Source: Malikia spinosa (GTDB lineage Bacteria; Pseudomonadota; Gammaproteobacteria; Burkholderiales; Burkholderiaceae_C). From it: a DNA stretch of 64,000 bases. The notes below the pieces were generated by a model. It worked only from the letters and a program-made list of their open reading frames with translations. It had not been told where the DNA came from and ran no database searches. The stretch covers positions 32,494-96,493 of the forward strand of contig NZ_PVLR01000015.1 in NCBI RefSeq assembly GCF_002980625.1. Reading direction: 5' to 3'. Positions within the stretch are counted from its first letter, which is position 1, and each line of letters begins with the position of its first letter. Positions 43,254 to 52,601 of this stretch are shown here, piece after piece. Both the position numbers and the translations under genes were made by a program.

Positions 43254-44501
43254 CTACCCCGCCAGCTCACCGACCCAGGCCAGCTGGCGCGGCAGGCATG
43301 CCGTCGAAAGATCGTAGCGCTCGCGCGCGAACGCTCTGGCCTGCTGGCCCAGGCGGGCCCGTTCGGCCGGGTCATCGAGCAGCTCGCAGACCTGCTGCGC
43401 CAGTCCCGCGGCATCAAAGAAATCGACCAGACGTCCGGTTTCACCGTGAACGATGGCCTCGCGCACCGGGGCAGTATCGCTGGCGACGATGGCGCAGCCC
43501 ACGCTCATGGCCTCGAGCAGGCTCCAACTCAGCACAAAGGGGTAAGTCAGATAGACATGGACAGCGCTGAGCTGCAGCAGCGGCACGAACTGCTGATAAG
43601 GCAGATTGCCCAGGAAATGCACCCGGGCCCAATCGGCGTCGGAAATCAGGGGCCTGACCTCGTCGGCAAAGATCCGCCGCCAACTGCGGCCCCCATGGCG
43701 CACCGGATCAGGGGCCGCGCCGTAGCTCACGCCCTCGCCGCCGACGATCATCACCCGAGCCCGGGGCCGGCAGCGCAGGATCTCGGGCAGCGCCCGCATG
43801 AAGACATGGTAGCCGCGGTAGGGCTCAAGCTGGCGGTTGACGAAGGTGATGATCTCGCCGCCACGCTCCAACCGGAGGCTGCCGTTGAGCGTCAGGCTGA
43901 CATCCGGGCGGGGCGCGAGGGCCGCGGTATCGATGCCATCGTGCACCACCGTGATCCGGTCGCGCAATGGCACCGGGAAGGTGCTGGCCTGCCATTGCGT
44001 CGGCGAGAGGCCGGCATCGGCGACCTCGAAATGCAGCAGGTTGTTGAGGTTCTTGAGCCGCAGCCGGCAGGCATCGCCCGCCGGATCAGTGGACGCAAAC
44101 TCGGCATCAAAGCCGGCGTCGGCACCTTGCGCCTGGTAGAAGAACTCGCAGTAGAGGCCGAGTCGCGCTCGTGGCCAGACTTCCTTGAGGAAGAGGCTCT
44201 CGCCCCAGCCGGGATGCGCCACGATCACGTCGGGCTCGAAGCCCTCGCGCTGGAGCGCCAACGCGGCACGAAAACAGGCTTCGCCGCGTATGGCCTTGGT
44301 CTCGAAATCCTGTACCCAGGGGTGGACGCCAGGCGTGGTGCCGCGCTGGGCCCGGTAGGGCAGAATGCGCACGCCCTGCCAGAGACCCGGCTCGGTCTGG
44401 CGCATCGTCATGGCCGACACCCGGTGCCCCTGGCGTACCAACGCGGGCGCCAGGTGCTTGAACTGGCCGGGAAAGTTCTGGTGGACAAAGAGGATGTTCA
44501 T
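43254..44501 (-). CDS. Glycosyltransferase, GT4-like
   Basis: A 415-residue retaining glycosyltransferase of the GT-B fold. The N-terminus MNILFVHQNFPGQFKHLAPAL has the glycine-poor first strand and loop of family 4 enzymes. The C-terminal domain has GSLRLERGGEIITFVNRQLEPYRG-type motif pieces (NRQLEPYRGYHVFMRAL) and the nucleotide-sugar segment SWSLLEAMSVGCAIVASDTAPVREAI, where the first Glu is the E-x7-E member. It stands alone between the tRNA cluster and a divergent amidohydrolase. Donor and acceptor sugar are not evident; a surface polysaccharide role is likely. Confidence 0.87.
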   Translation of the reverse strand: MNILFVHQNFPGQFKHLAPALVRQGHRVSAMTMRQTEPGLWQGVRILPYRAQRGTTPGVHPWVQDFETKAIRGEACFRAALALQREGFEPDVIVAHPGWGESLFLKEVWPRARLGLYCEFFYQAQGADAGFDAEFASTDPAGDACRLRLKNLNNLLHFEVADAGLSPTQWQASTFPVPLRDRITVVHDGIDTAALAPRPDVSLTLNGSLRLERGGEIITFVNRQLEPYRGYHVFMRALPEILRCRPRARVMIVGGEGVSYGAAPDPVRHGGRSWRRIFADEVRPLISDADWARVHFLGNLPYQQFVPLLQLSAVHVYLTYPFVLSWSLLEAMSVGCAIVASDTAPVREAIVHGETGRLVDFFDAAGLAQQVCELLDDPAERARLGQQARAFARERYDLSTACLPRQLAWVGELAG

Positions 44502-44682
44502 CGCGAGTCGAAATGATCAGGCCTTGCTGCCGCTGCAGCCGGGGACCGGAATCATGAATCGGTCCCTGGTGTTCGATATTGGCTGATTATCGAATCGTTC
44601 AGATCCGCCATCATCGCAAAACCCGGACCTGGGCAAGCGACACGCTGATGGCCTAATATGTAGCCATGGCCGGAGCCTTGCT

Positions 44683-45900
44683 ATGAAACTGATCGATACC
44701 CTGGTCGCGCAGGCGCCCGAAATGGCGCAACTGCGCCGCGACATCCACGCCCACCCCGAGCTGGCCTTCGAGGAGCTGCGCACCGCTGACCTGATCGCGG
44801 ACCGGCTGACCGAATGGGGCATACCGGTGCACCGGGGCCTGGGCCGCACCGGCCTGGTCGGGCTGATCCATGGCCGTGACGGCGGCGCCTGCGGCCGCGC
44901 TATCGGCCTGCGCGCCGACATGGATGCGCTGCCGATGACCGAGCTCAACCGCTTCGAGCACGCGAGCCGCCACCCGGGCCGGATGCACGGCTGCGGCCAC
45001 GACGGCCATGTCACGATCCTGCTGGCGGCCGCGCGCGAACTGGCGCGCCGGCGCGACTTCGACGGCAGCGTGGTGCTGATCTTCCAGCCGGCCGAGGAAG
45101 GCGGTGGCGGCGCGCACGAAATGATCGCCGACGGCCTGTTCGAGCGCTGGCCGGTGGAAGCGGTGTTCGGCCTGCACAACTGGCCTGGCCTGCCGACCGG
45201 CAGCCTGGCCGTGAGCCCGGGGCCGGTGATGGCGTCGAGCAACGAATTCAAGATCACGATCCGCGGCAAGGGCGGCCACGCGGCGATGCCGGATCGGTCG
45301 ATCGATCCGATCCCGCTCGCCTGCCAGCTGGTGCAGTCTTTCCAGACCATCATCTCGCGCAACAAGAAGCCGATCGATACCGGCGTGATCTCGGTCACGA
45401 TGATCCATGCCGGCGAGGCCACCAATGTGGTGCCGGACAGCTGCGAGATCCAGGGCACGGTGCGCACCTTCACGACCGAGGTGCTGGACCTGATCGAACG
45501 GCGCATGCGCGAGCTCTCGGTCCACAGCTGCGCGGCCTTCGGCGCCAGCTGCGAGTTCGAGTTCGAGCGCAACTACCCGCCCACGGTCAACAGCGCCGCA
45601 GAAGCCGCCTTCGCGCGCGAGGTGATGCTGGATCTGGTCGGCCCCGAGCTGACGCTGACGCAGGAACCGACCATGAGCGCCGAGGATTTCGCCTTCATGC
45701 TGCTGGCCAGGCCAGGGGCTTACCTGTTCCTGGGCAACGGCGACGGCGACCATCGCGCCGGCTACGCTGGCGGCGGCCATGACGCGGGTCCCTGCACGCT
45801 GCACAACCCGCATTACGACTTCAATGACGAACTGATCCCGGTCGGCGCCAGCTTCTGGGTCGAACTGGCTCGGCGCTGGCTGGGCCGACCGGCGGCCTGA
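44683..45900 (+). CDS. M20-family amidohydrolase (hippurate hydrolase-like)
   Basis: A 405-residue zinc or manganese aminoacylase of peptidase family M20D. Metal-site motifs are MHGCGHDGH (residues about 105-113), the catalytic Glu pair in FQPAEEGGGGA, and the C-terminal histidine in HNPHYDFND. The dimerisation domain lies between (about 185-300). Closest in appearance to hippurate hydrolase and IAA-amino-acid hydrolases; the true N-acyl substrate is not known. A CGGAGC ribosome site stands eight bases before the ATG. It is a monocistronic gene divergent from the glycosyltransferase. Confidence 0.92.
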   Translation: MKLIDTLVAQAPEMAQLRRDIHAHPELAFEELRTADLIADRLTEWGIPVHRGLGRTGLVGLIHGRDGGACGRAIGLRADMDALPMTELNRFEHASRHPGRMHGCGHDGHVTILLAAARELARRRDFDGSVVLIFQPAEEGGGGAHEMIADGLFERWPVEAVFGLHNWPGLPTGSLAVSPGPVMASSNEFKITIRGKGGHAAMPDRSIDPIPLACQLVQSFQTIISRNKKPIDTGVISVTMIHAGEATNVVPDSCEIQGTVRTFTTEVLDLIERRMRELSVHSCAAFGASCEFEFERNYPPTVNSAAEAAFAREVMLDLVGPELTLTQEPTMSAEDFAFMLLARPGAYLFLGNGDGDHRAGYAGGGHDAGPCTLHNPHYDFNDELIPVGASFWVELARRWLGRPAA

Positions 45901-45945
45901 GCCCGCCCTACTAGGCTCGCCGTACCGGCGTGGCCAGCGCGCGGC

Positions 45946-46725
45946 TCAGGCCGCCGTGGCGGCGCCGAACCGGTGGTGCGCGATTGCGAGCAGGCCGTCG
46001 AAGATCAGGCTTTCGACCAGCTCGGACTGGACCGTCATGCTGGGCGCCATCTTCCAGCCGGCACCGCCGGTCATGATGCAGGCCGGCTCCTGGCCGCTGT
46101 GGCGGCGCAGGTTGTCGACCATGCGCTGCACCGCGCCGGCGATCGCGAAGGTGCCGCCACTGGTCAGCGCATCGCTGGTATTGGTCGGGAAATCACGCAC
46201 CTCGCCGGTCGGCACATGCAGGCCTGCAGTGCCGGACTCGAGCGCGCGCAGCATGATGCCGTGGCCCGGCAGGATGATGCCGCCCAGGAAACGACCCTCG
46301 GCATCGATCGCCTCGACCGTGACCGCGGTGCCAACCATCACGAGCACGCAGGGCCGGCGCTGGCCGCGCGCGATCAGGCGCTGACGCGCGCCAATCATCG
46401 CGACCCAGCGGTCCGAGCCCAGCCGCGACGGGTGGTCGTAGCCGTTGACCAGGCCGGCCTCGGCGCTGCTGGACACCACCCACTGCGGCGTGACATCCCA
46501 GAGTTCGAGCTGCTCGATGACGCGGCGCCTGACGGCCTCACCCGCGACCACGCAACCGAGCACCTGGCTGGGCGCAGCGATGCGGCTCCAGTCACCCTCG
46601 GCCAAGGTCTCGATGTTCTCGAGAAACTGCACCCCATGCGCGAGCAGGCGGGCATCCACGGCAGGCTTGTCGTAAAGCGCCCACTTGAGGCGGGTGTTAC
46701 CAACGTCGATGGCAAGAAAACTCAT
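45946..46725 (-). CDS. coaX: Type III pantothenate kinase
   Basis: A 259-residue ASKHA-fold kinase for the first step of coenzyme A synthesis. The phosphate motif [15 protein letters not shown] is at the N-terminus, the catalytic Asp lies in [14 protein letters not shown], and the [10 protein letters not shown] and [15 protein letters not shown] segments follow, all CoaX hallmarks. It lacks the usual birA neighbour upstream; instead a persulfide dioxygenase gene precedes it after a perfect palindrome. Confidence 0.95.
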   Translation of the reverse strand: MSFLAIDVGNTRLKWALYDKPAVDARLLAHGVQFLENIETLAEGDWSRIAAPSQVLGCVVAGEAVRRRVIEQLELWDVTPQWVVSSSAEAGLVNGYDHPSRLGSDRWVAMIGARQRLIARGQRRPCVLVMVGTAVTVEAIDAEGRFLGGIILPGHGIMLRALESGTAGLHVPTGEVRDFPTNTSDALTSGGTFAIAGAVQRMVDNLRRHSGQEPACIMTGGAGWKMAPSMTVQSELVESLIFDGLLAIAHHRFGAATAA

Positions 46726-46746
46726 GGCGCGATGATAATCAGACCG

Positions 46747-46768
46747 CCATCAGGGTTAACCCTGATGG
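46747..46768. repeat. Perfect 22-bp palindrome
   Basis: CCATCAGGGTT (46747-46757) is followed directly by its exact reverse complement AACCCTGATGG (46758-46768). It lies between the stop of the persulfide dioxygenase gene and the coaX start. It could be a terminator without T-run or a protein-binding operator for coaX. Confidence 0.6.
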
Positions 46769-46781
46769 AAGCGAAACCGCC

Positions 46782-47903
46782 TCAGTTCTGGCGCCAGGGC
46801 AGCGCGTGAAAACGCCAGCCGCCCAGGTGGCCGCGCTGCCCGTGGGCATCCGGATCGCCCTCGAAGCCTTCGAGAATGTTGTAGGCCTCGATGCCGAGTT
46901 CGGTCGCGCGCTTGGCCGCTGCCACCGAACGCACGCCGCTGCGGCACAGCAGCACGACCTTGCGGCTGCCAACTGCCTGCAACAGTGCGGCATCGAAGTC
47001 CGGGTTCATCGCCATGCCGGGCCACTGTTTCCAGGCAATCGGAATCGCCTCGGGGACGAAGCCGACCCAGGCCCGTTCGGCATCGGTACGCACATCGACC
47101 AGCACGGCTTCACCGGCCTGGACCCAGGCCCAGGCCAGCTGCGGCGAGACATCGCCCGCATAGCCGGCGGCCGGACGCGGCTGCAGCAGCCAGGCACCAT
47201 CGGCGTCGTGGCGCAGGCCCGAACTCAGATTGGCCGGCACGGCCTCGTCGATCCGGCGCGGCTTGGGCAGATTCAGTCCGTCCATGATGGCGATGAATTC
47301 CTGCTGCGTCTTGCCGGCCAGGCGCGGGTTGTGCGCCTTCTCGTGGCCGATGCTCGAATGCTTGTGGCCGTGGTAGTCATGGCCGGGCCAGACCGTGGTG
47401 TCGGCCGGCAAGGCAAACAGGCGGCCGGTGATGCTGTGCCAGAGCGCCTCGGCACTGCCCGACTGGAAGTCGGTGCGGCCGCAGCCGTTGAGCAACAGCG
47501 TGTCGCCGGTGAAGACATGGCGCTTGCCGTCGCAATCCCAGTAGTAGCTCATGCTGCCGGCAGTGTGACCGGGCGTGGCCAGGGCCTGCAGCGACTGGTG
47601 GCCGAACTCGAGTCGGTCGCCATCCTGCAACTGGACCGCCGCCGTGCGGATGCCGCAAGCGGCCGGCACTGCGGTGCGCGCGCCGGCATGCTCGGCCAGC
47701 AGGCCCGCACTCGTGATGTGGTCGGCATGGGCATGGGTCTCGACCGTCCACAACAGCCTGAGCCCGTACTGGCGCAGCACGGCCAGATCGCGCTCGAGCT
47801 GGCTGTCGACCGGATCGATGATCAGCGCCTCGCGGCTGGATTCATCGAACAGCAGATAGGTGTAGGTGCTGGAATCGGGATCGAAGAGCTGGATCGGTGG
47901 CAT
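46782..47903 (-). CDS. Persulfide dioxygenase-rhodanese fusion
   Basis: A 373-residue two-domain sulfur enzyme. The N-terminal metallo-beta-lactamase domain (about 1-240) has the ETHE1-type metal motif THAHADH (His57, His59, Asp61, His62), followed by TPGHTAGSM and FTGDTLL. The single mononuclear iron of persulfide dioxygenases would oxidise glutathione persulfide to sulfite. The C-terminal rhodanese domain has the active-site loop LLCRSGVRS with its catalytic Cys. Such PRF fusions are known in Burkholderiales and couple thiosulfate/GSSH chemistry to oxidation. It is divergent from a YeeE/YedE pair. Confidence 0.92.
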   Translation of the reverse strand: MPPIQLFDPDSSTYTYLLFDESSREALIIDPVDSQLERDLAVLRQYGLRLLWTVETHAHADHITSAGLLAEHAGARTAVPAACGIRTAAVQLQDGDRLEFGHQSLQALATPGHTAGSMSYYWDCDGKRHVFTGDTLLLNGCGRTDFQSGSAEALWHSITGRLFALPADTTVWPGHDYHGHKHSSIGHEKAHNPRLAGKTQQEFIAIMDGLNLPKPRRIDEAVPANLSSGLRHDADGAWLLQPRPAAGYAGDVSPQLAWAWVQAGEAVLVDVRTDAERAWVGFVPEAIPIAWKQWPGMAMNPDFDAALLQAVGSRKVVLLCRSGVRSVAAAKRATELGIEAYNILEGFEGDPDAHGQRGHLGGWRFHALPWRQN

Positions 47904-48041
47904 GGCGGCGGCAGGGAGTCGGGAGGACCGGACAGGATTGACCCGACATCATAAGTAGGGCGGCAACCATGCGCTGCAGCCGGTCCCGCTTTGGACCGAA
48001 AATAGCGGGTTTGCCGTCAGCGGGCGGCCTCTGGAGAAGAA

Positions 48042-48449
48042 TTGCACCCCTATCTTTCGGCCGCCCTGGGCGGCATCCTGATCGGCCTGGCCAGCTGGCT
48101 GCTGCTGGCGGGACTGGGCCGGATTGCCGGCATCAGCGGCATCACCTGCTCGGCGCTGCGCGAGTCGGGCGGGCCTGCCTATTGGCGCTGGGCCTTCCTG
48201 CTTGGACTGATTCTGGGCGGGGCGCTGTTTGCCCAATGGCTGCCAGCGCCGGAACTGTCGGCGCGCGCACCGCTGCTGATCGTGGCGGCCGGACTGCTGG
48301 TCGGCTTTGGCAGCGTGCGCGGCTCGGGCTGCACCAGCGGGCACGGCGTCTGCGGCCTGGGTCGGCGTTCGCTGCGCTCGCTGGTCGCGGTGCTGACCTT
48401 CATGGCCAGCGCCTTCGTGACCGTGTTCCTGACCGGAGGCCTGCAATGA
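48042..48449 (+). CDS. YeeE/YedE-family sulfur transporter half, N-terminal subunit
   Basis: A 135-residue membrane protein of the sulf_transp family (PF04143). Four hydrophobic helices are evident, and the conserved cysteine motif is GSGCTSGHGVCGLGRRS. Start is a TTG at 48042 with GGAGAAGA before it; this gives a normal N-terminus, and no ATG is better. Together with the next gene it makes up a split YeeE/YedE channel for thiosulfate or related sulfur species (PmpA/PmpB-like). It overlaps the next gene by four bases. Confidence 0.88.
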   Translation: MHPYLSAALGGILIGLASWLLLAGLGRIAGISGITCSALRESGGPAYWRWAFLLGLILGGALFAQWLPAPELSARAPLLIVAAGLLVGFGSVRGSGCTSGHGVCGLGRRSLRSLVAVLTFMASAFVTVFLTGGLQ

Positions 48450-48955
48450 AACCCGAGAACTTTGTCATTCCGACCCTGCCCCGGCGCACTGCGGCAAAGC
48501 AGCTGGTCGGCGGCCTGCTGCTGGCGCTGGCGGCCGGACTGCTGTTCGCGCTCGGCCTGCTGCTGTCGGGCATGACGCAGCCAGCCAAGGTGATCGGCTT
48601 CCTGAACCTGGCCGGCCTGGCGCAAGGCGAATTCCCCGGCGCCTGGGACCCGAGCCTGGCCTTCGTGATGGGCGGCGCGGTCATGGTCACGCTGCTGGCG
48701 TTCCGGCTCACGCCAGCCCGCGCGAGCCAGCCGCAGCGCCGGCCCTGGTTCAGCAGTCGCTTCGAGTTGCCGGAGCAGGAGCGCATCGACGCCCCGCTGC
48801 TGCAGGGCGCCGTGGTCTTCGGCGTGGGCTGGGGCCTGGCGGGCTACTGCCCGGGCCCGGCGCTGGCGACGCTGCTGGTCGGCGGCCGGGATATCTGGCT
48901 GTTCGTGCCGGCGATGCTGGTCGGCATGTGGCTGGCGCGCCGCATGGCGCGCTGA
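48446..48955 (+). CDS. YeeE/YedE-family sulfur transporter half, C-terminal subunit
   Basis: A 169-residue inner-membrane protein, the second half of the split YeeE/YedE. Four hydrophobic segments are seen. The conserved cysteine lies in WGLAGYCPGPALA, and GMTQPAKVIGFLNL is the other family motif. The ATG overlaps the first subunit's stop. With the divergent persulfide dioxygenase-rhodanese it forms a likely sulfur import and detoxification unit. Confidence 0.9.
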   Translation: MKPENFVIPTLPRRTAAKQLVGGLLLALAAGLLFALGLLLSGMTQPAKVIGFLNLAGLAQGEFPGAWDPSLAFVMGGAVMVTLLAFRLTPARASQPQRRPWFSSRFELPEQERIDAPLLQGAVVFGVGWGLAGYCPGPALATLLVGGRDIWLFVPAMLVGMWLARRMAR

Positions 48956-48971
48956 AAGCCTGGACTGCGAT

Positions 48972-49595
48972 TCAGGGCAGCGGCCAGACCACGCCGTTGT
49001 CGTTGAGCAGCGCGTCGAGCGCCAGGTCGTGCGGCTCGGGTTCGAGTTCGGGCAGGAAGCCGTGGGTGTAGCCCAGGCCAACGGTGAACGGCCGGGGCGA
49101 CAGCGCGGCCAGCGTGCGGTCGTAGAAGCCACCACCGTAGCCGAGCCGGTAGCCGCCCGGCCCGTAGCCGACGCAGGGAACAAACAGCAGGGTCGGATGC
49201 ACCAACTCGGTGTCCTTGGGCTTGGGAATGCCGAAGGCATCCTCTTCCATCTCGCAACCGGGGTACCAGCGATGAAAACTCAGCGTCTTGTCGATCTTGT
49301 TGATGACCGGCAGCCCGATCCGGCGCCGCTGCGAGGCACCGGCCGCGTCGGCCTCCATGCCGGCCTCCTGCCAGCGAAACAGCGCCGGCAGCGGATCGAA
49401 CTCGCCCTTGATCGGCCAGTAGGCGCCGATCACGGCATCGGGACGATCGACCAGCCAGACCCGCATGACGCGCTGCAGGGCCTCGTTGCGCGCGAACCTG
49501 TCCTCGAGCTGCAGGCGTTCGGCCACCAGCCGCTTGCGCCAGATGGCCTTCTGGGCCGCCCGGCCCGCCTGCACGATTCGGTCATTGTTGTCCAT
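48972..49595 (-). CDS. 5-formyltetrahydrofolate cyclo-ligase
   Basis: A 207-residue ATP-dependent enzyme (FTHFS family, YgfA/MTHFS) that converts 5-formyl-THF to 5,10-methenyl-THF. Motifs: IGAYWPIKGEFD near residue 55, FVPCVGYGPGGYRLGYGGGFYDR (the family's ATP loop), and VGLGYTHGFLPELEPEPHD. Start chosen at the ATG 49595, with a weak AGGGCG before it; the frame runs on far upstream as antisense of slt. It is divergent from slt, ten bases apart, an arrangement common in Burkholderiales. Confidence 0.94.
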   Translation of the reverse strand: MDNNDRIVQAGRAAQKAIWRKRLVAERLQLEDRFARNEALQRVMRVWLVDRPDAVIGAYWPIKGEFDPLPALFRWQEAGMEADAAGASQRRRIGLPVINKIDKTLSFHRWYPGCEMEEDAFGIPKPKDTELVHPTLLFVPCVGYGPGGYRLGYGGGFYDRTLAALSPRPFTVGLGYTHGFLPELEPEPHDLALDALLNDNGVVWPLP

Positions 49596-49604
49596 AATCG
49601 CCCT

Positions 49605-51596
49605 ATGATGAGAAATGTGACCTTGGCAGGATTGTGGTCGATTTTTACCACGCTTTCCATGTCGACCGCCTTGCTGGGCGCCCCCGCGACGGCAACGGCC
49701 CAGAGCGGGCCCGAACGGGCGCTGCAGGACATGCGCGAAGCCTTTCGCAAGAACGACCAGCGCACGCTGAGCGCGGCCTTGCCACGCCTGCAAGGCCACC
49801 TGCTCGAACCCCTGGGCGCCTACTGGGAGCTGCGCGCGCGGCTCGAGAGCGCGAGCCCGGACGAGATCCGCGCCTTCCTGAGCCGCTGGTCGGGCAGCTA
49901 CTACGAGGACCGGCTGCGCAACGACTGGCTGCTGCAGCTGGGCCGGCGCGGCGACTGGAACAACTTCCGCATCGAGCAGGCGCAATACCGCATGAACGAC
50001 GACCGCGAGGTCCAGTGCTATGCCTTGCTGGCCGATCCCCAGAGCCCGCACGCGCCGGCCGCCGAGACCGTGCGCCAGCTCTGGCTGGGCCAGAAGGAAG
50101 CTGACGAAGGCTGCGCCAGCGCCGCGCGCGCGCTGCTGCAACGCGAGGAGCTGGAAGTCGATGCCGCCTGGCAACGCGCCCGCCTCGGAATGGAGAACGG
50201 CCGTCTGCGCGTCGCGACCCAGGCCGTCGCCATGCTCGACAAACAGTGGGCGGTGACAGTCGAGGACATCTACGCCAACCCGGCGCGCTACCTCGACGAC
50301 AAGCTGACCGCGCTGCGCCCGCGCACCAAGGAACTGGTCACGCTGGCGCTGGTGCGGCTGGCAGTCAAGGATTACCAGGAAGCGGCCGAACAGCTCGGCA
50401 AGCTGCGCTGGCGCACCCAGCTGACCGACGAGGAACGCAGCTGGGTCTGGGGCGTGGTCGGTCGCCAGGCGGCACTCAAGCTGTCGCCGCGCGCGCTCGA
50501 CTATTTCAACCAGGCGCAGGAGCGCTACCTCAACGACGAGATGCTGGCCTGGAAGACGCGCGCCGCGCTGCGCTCGGCCGACTGGAAGCAGGTGCAAGGC
50601 GCCATCGCGCAGATGGGCGAGGCGCAGCGGCGCGACCCGACCTGGACCTACTGGCAGGCGCGGGCGCTGCTGGCGCTGCAGGGGCCTGATCACGATGGCC
50701 AGGCGCGCGCGCTGCTGCAGCGCATCGCGGGCGGCACCGGCTTCTATGAACAGCTGGCACAGGAGGCGCTGGGCCAGGTCACTGCGGTGGCACCGGCACC
50801 CGCACCCCTGAGCCCGGCCGAGAAAGCCGCGGCACAACAGAATCCCGGCCTGCAGCGCGCGCTCTGGGCCATCGGTAACGGCCTGCGCAGCGAAGGCGTG
50901 CGCGAATGGAACTACCAGACCAATCTGCACCAGCGCGGCGGCATGAACGACCGCGAACTGCTGGCCGCGGCCGACCTGGCCTGCCAGCAGCAGGTCTGGG
51001 ACCGCTGCATCAACACCAGCGAGCGCACCCGCAGCGAGATCGACTACAACCAGCGCTTCCCGACCCCGCACCGCGAGCAGGTGGTCAAGCGCGCCCGCGA
51101 GGTCGGGCTCGACCCGGCCTATGTCTACGGCCTGATCCGGCAGGAAAGCCGTTTTGTCACCGATGCGCGCTCGGGCGTCGGGGCGTCGGGACTGATGCAG
51201 GTCATGCCGGCGACCGCGCAATGGACCGCCAAGCGGATCGGCCTGACCGACTACAAGCCGCACCAGATCGCCGAGCGCGACACCAACATCCTGATCGGCA
51301 CCGCCTACCTCAAGCTGGCGCTGGACGACTTCGAGGGCTCGATGCCGATGGCTGCTGCCGCCTACAACGCCGGCCCCGGACGGCCGCGCGTCTGGCGCAA
51401 CGGCCCGGTGCTCGAGGCGCCGGCCTGGATCGAGAACATCCCGTTCACCGAGACGCGCGATTACGTCAAGAAAGTGATCGCCAACACCACCCACTACGCC
51501 GCGCTGCTGAGCGGACAACCACAACGCATCGGCAGCCGACTAGCCGCCATTGGTCCGCGCCTGGGCAATCTGGCCCCCAATGCCGACCTGCCCTGA
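49605..51596 (+). CDS. slt: Soluble lytic murein transglycosylase
   Basis: A 663-residue periplasmic enzyme that cleaves peptidoglycan glycans with 1,6-anhydro products. The signal peptide ends near ATATAQS. An alpha-superhelical U and L region spans about residues 40-480, and the catalytic SLT domain follows: YGLIRQESRF (catalytic Glu), GASGLMQVMPATA and AYNAGPGRPRVWR. Two ATGs at 49605 and 49608 are possible and no ribosome site is strong. The C-terminus has a short extra tail after VIANTTHYAALL. Confidence 0.95.
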   Translation: MMRNVTLAGLWSIFTTLSMSTALLGAPATATAQSGPERALQDMREAFRKNDQRTLSAALPRLQGHLLEPLGAYWELRARLESASPDEIRAFLSRWSGSYYEDRLRNDWLLQLGRRGDWNNFRIEQAQYRMNDDREVQCYALLADPQSPHAPAAETVRQLWLGQKEADEGCASAARALLQREELEVDAAWQRARLGMENGRLRVATQAVAMLDKQWAVTVEDIYANPARYLDDKLTALRPRTKELVTLALVRLAVKDYQEAAEQLGKLRWRTQLTDEERSWVWGVVGRQAALKLSPRALDYFNQAQERYLNDEMLAWKTRAALRSADWKQVQGAIAQMGEAQRRDPTWTYWQARALLALQGPDHDGQARALLQRIAGGTGFYEQLAQEALGQVTAVAPAPAPLSPAEKAAAQQNPGLQRALWAIGNGLRSEGVREWNYQTNLHQRGGMNDRELLAAADLACQQQVWDRCINTSERTRSEIDYNQRFPTPHREQVVKRAREVGLDPAYVYGLIRQESRFVTDARSGVGASGLMQVMPATAQWTAKRIGLTDYKPHQIAERDTNILIGTAYLKLALDDFEGSMPMAAAAYNAGPGRPRVWRNGPVLEAPAWIENIPFTETRDYVKKVIANTTHYAALLSGQPQRIGSRLAAIGPRLGNLAPNADLP

Positions 51597-51617
51597 ACCG
51601 CACAAGAGGAAAAGAAG

Positions 51618-52562
51618 ATGAAGAACATCCTGCTGCTGGGCGGAACCGGCTTTGTCGGCCGCCAGATCTGCGAACAGCTGGTCCGCGCCGGCCTGCGCGT
51701 GACGGTAGCGACCCGCCGCGCCATCAACGCCCGCGCGGTCCAGCCCCTGCCGGGCGTGACCGTGCTCGAAGCCAATGTGCATGACGAGGCCGCACTGGCG
51801 CGCCTGCTGCCGGGCCATGACGCGGTCATCAATCTGATCGGCGTGCTGCATGGCAACCAGCAGCGCTTCGAGCATGCGCATGTGGAGCTGCCGCGCAAGC
51901 TGACGCGAGCGATGCAGTCGGCCGGCATCAAGCGGCTGGTGCATGTCAGCGCGCTGGGCGCCAGCGCCGCCGGCCCCTCGCTCTACCAGCGCAGCAAGGC
52001 GGCGGGCGAAGCGGTGCTGCGCGAGGCCGGGCTGGAGCTGACCCTGCTGCGCCCGAGCGTGATCTTCGGTGCTGGCGACAGCTTCCTGACGCTGTTCGCC
52101 CGCCTGCAGGCCGTGGTGCCCGTGATGCTGCTGCCTGGCGCTGCCGCGCGCCTGCAGCCGGTCTGGGTCGGCGATGTCGCGCGCGCCGTCGTCCATTGCC
52201 TGCAGGAGCCAGCAACCATCGGCCAGACCTATGAGCTGGCCGGGCCGCGTGCCTACCAATTGCGCGAGCTGGTGCAGATCGCCGGCCGGCTGTCGGGCCA
52301 TCCGCGCCCGGTGATCGGCATGCCGCGCGCCTTCGGCTATCTGCAGGCGCTGCTGCTGCAATCCCTGCCGGGCGAGCCGCTCATGAGCACCGATAATTTC
52401 GCCTCGCTCAAGGTCGACAACGTCGCCAGCGGCACCCTGCCCGGCCTGGCCGAACTCGGCATCAGCGCCGAGGCGCTCGAGCCGGTCGTGGCCAGCTACC
52501 TCGAACTGCAGGGCCGCGCCGATCCCCTGCTGGCCATGCGCCAACGCTACACCCGGGGCTGA
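51618..52562 (+). CDS. NAD(P)-binding SDR protein, complex I NDUFA9-like
   Basis: A 314-residue extended SDR with the Rossmann loop [16 protein letters not shown] at the N-terminus. The family is often labelled 'complex I NDUFA9 subunit-like'; typical Ser-Tyr-Lys catalytic order is only partly kept (YQRSKAAGE present). A GAGGAAAAG ribosome site precedes the ATG. It follows slt by 21 bases and precedes the regulator-cca pair, a syntenic run in betaproteobacteria. A function with ubiquinone or complex I is guessed from the eukaryotic homologue, not shown by sequence. Confidence 0.88.
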   Translation: MKNILLLGGTGFVGRQICEQLVRAGLRVTVATRRAINARAVQPLPGVTVLEANVHDEAALARLLPGHDAVINLIGVLHGNQQRFEHAHVELPRKLTRAMQSAGIKRLVHVSALGASAAGPSLYQRSKAAGEAVLREAGLELTLLRPSVIFGAGDSFLTLFARLQAVVPVMLLPGAAARLQPVWVGDVARAVVHCLQEPATIGQTYELAGPRAYQLRELVQIAGRLSGHPRPVIGMPRAFGYLQALLLQSLPGEPLMSTDNFASLKVDNVASGTLPGLAELGISAEALEPVVASYLELQGRADPLLAMRQRYTRG

Positions 52563-52601
52563 GTCCCTCTCGGTTCCGAACACCAGAAAGATTTTTCCCA
52601 C

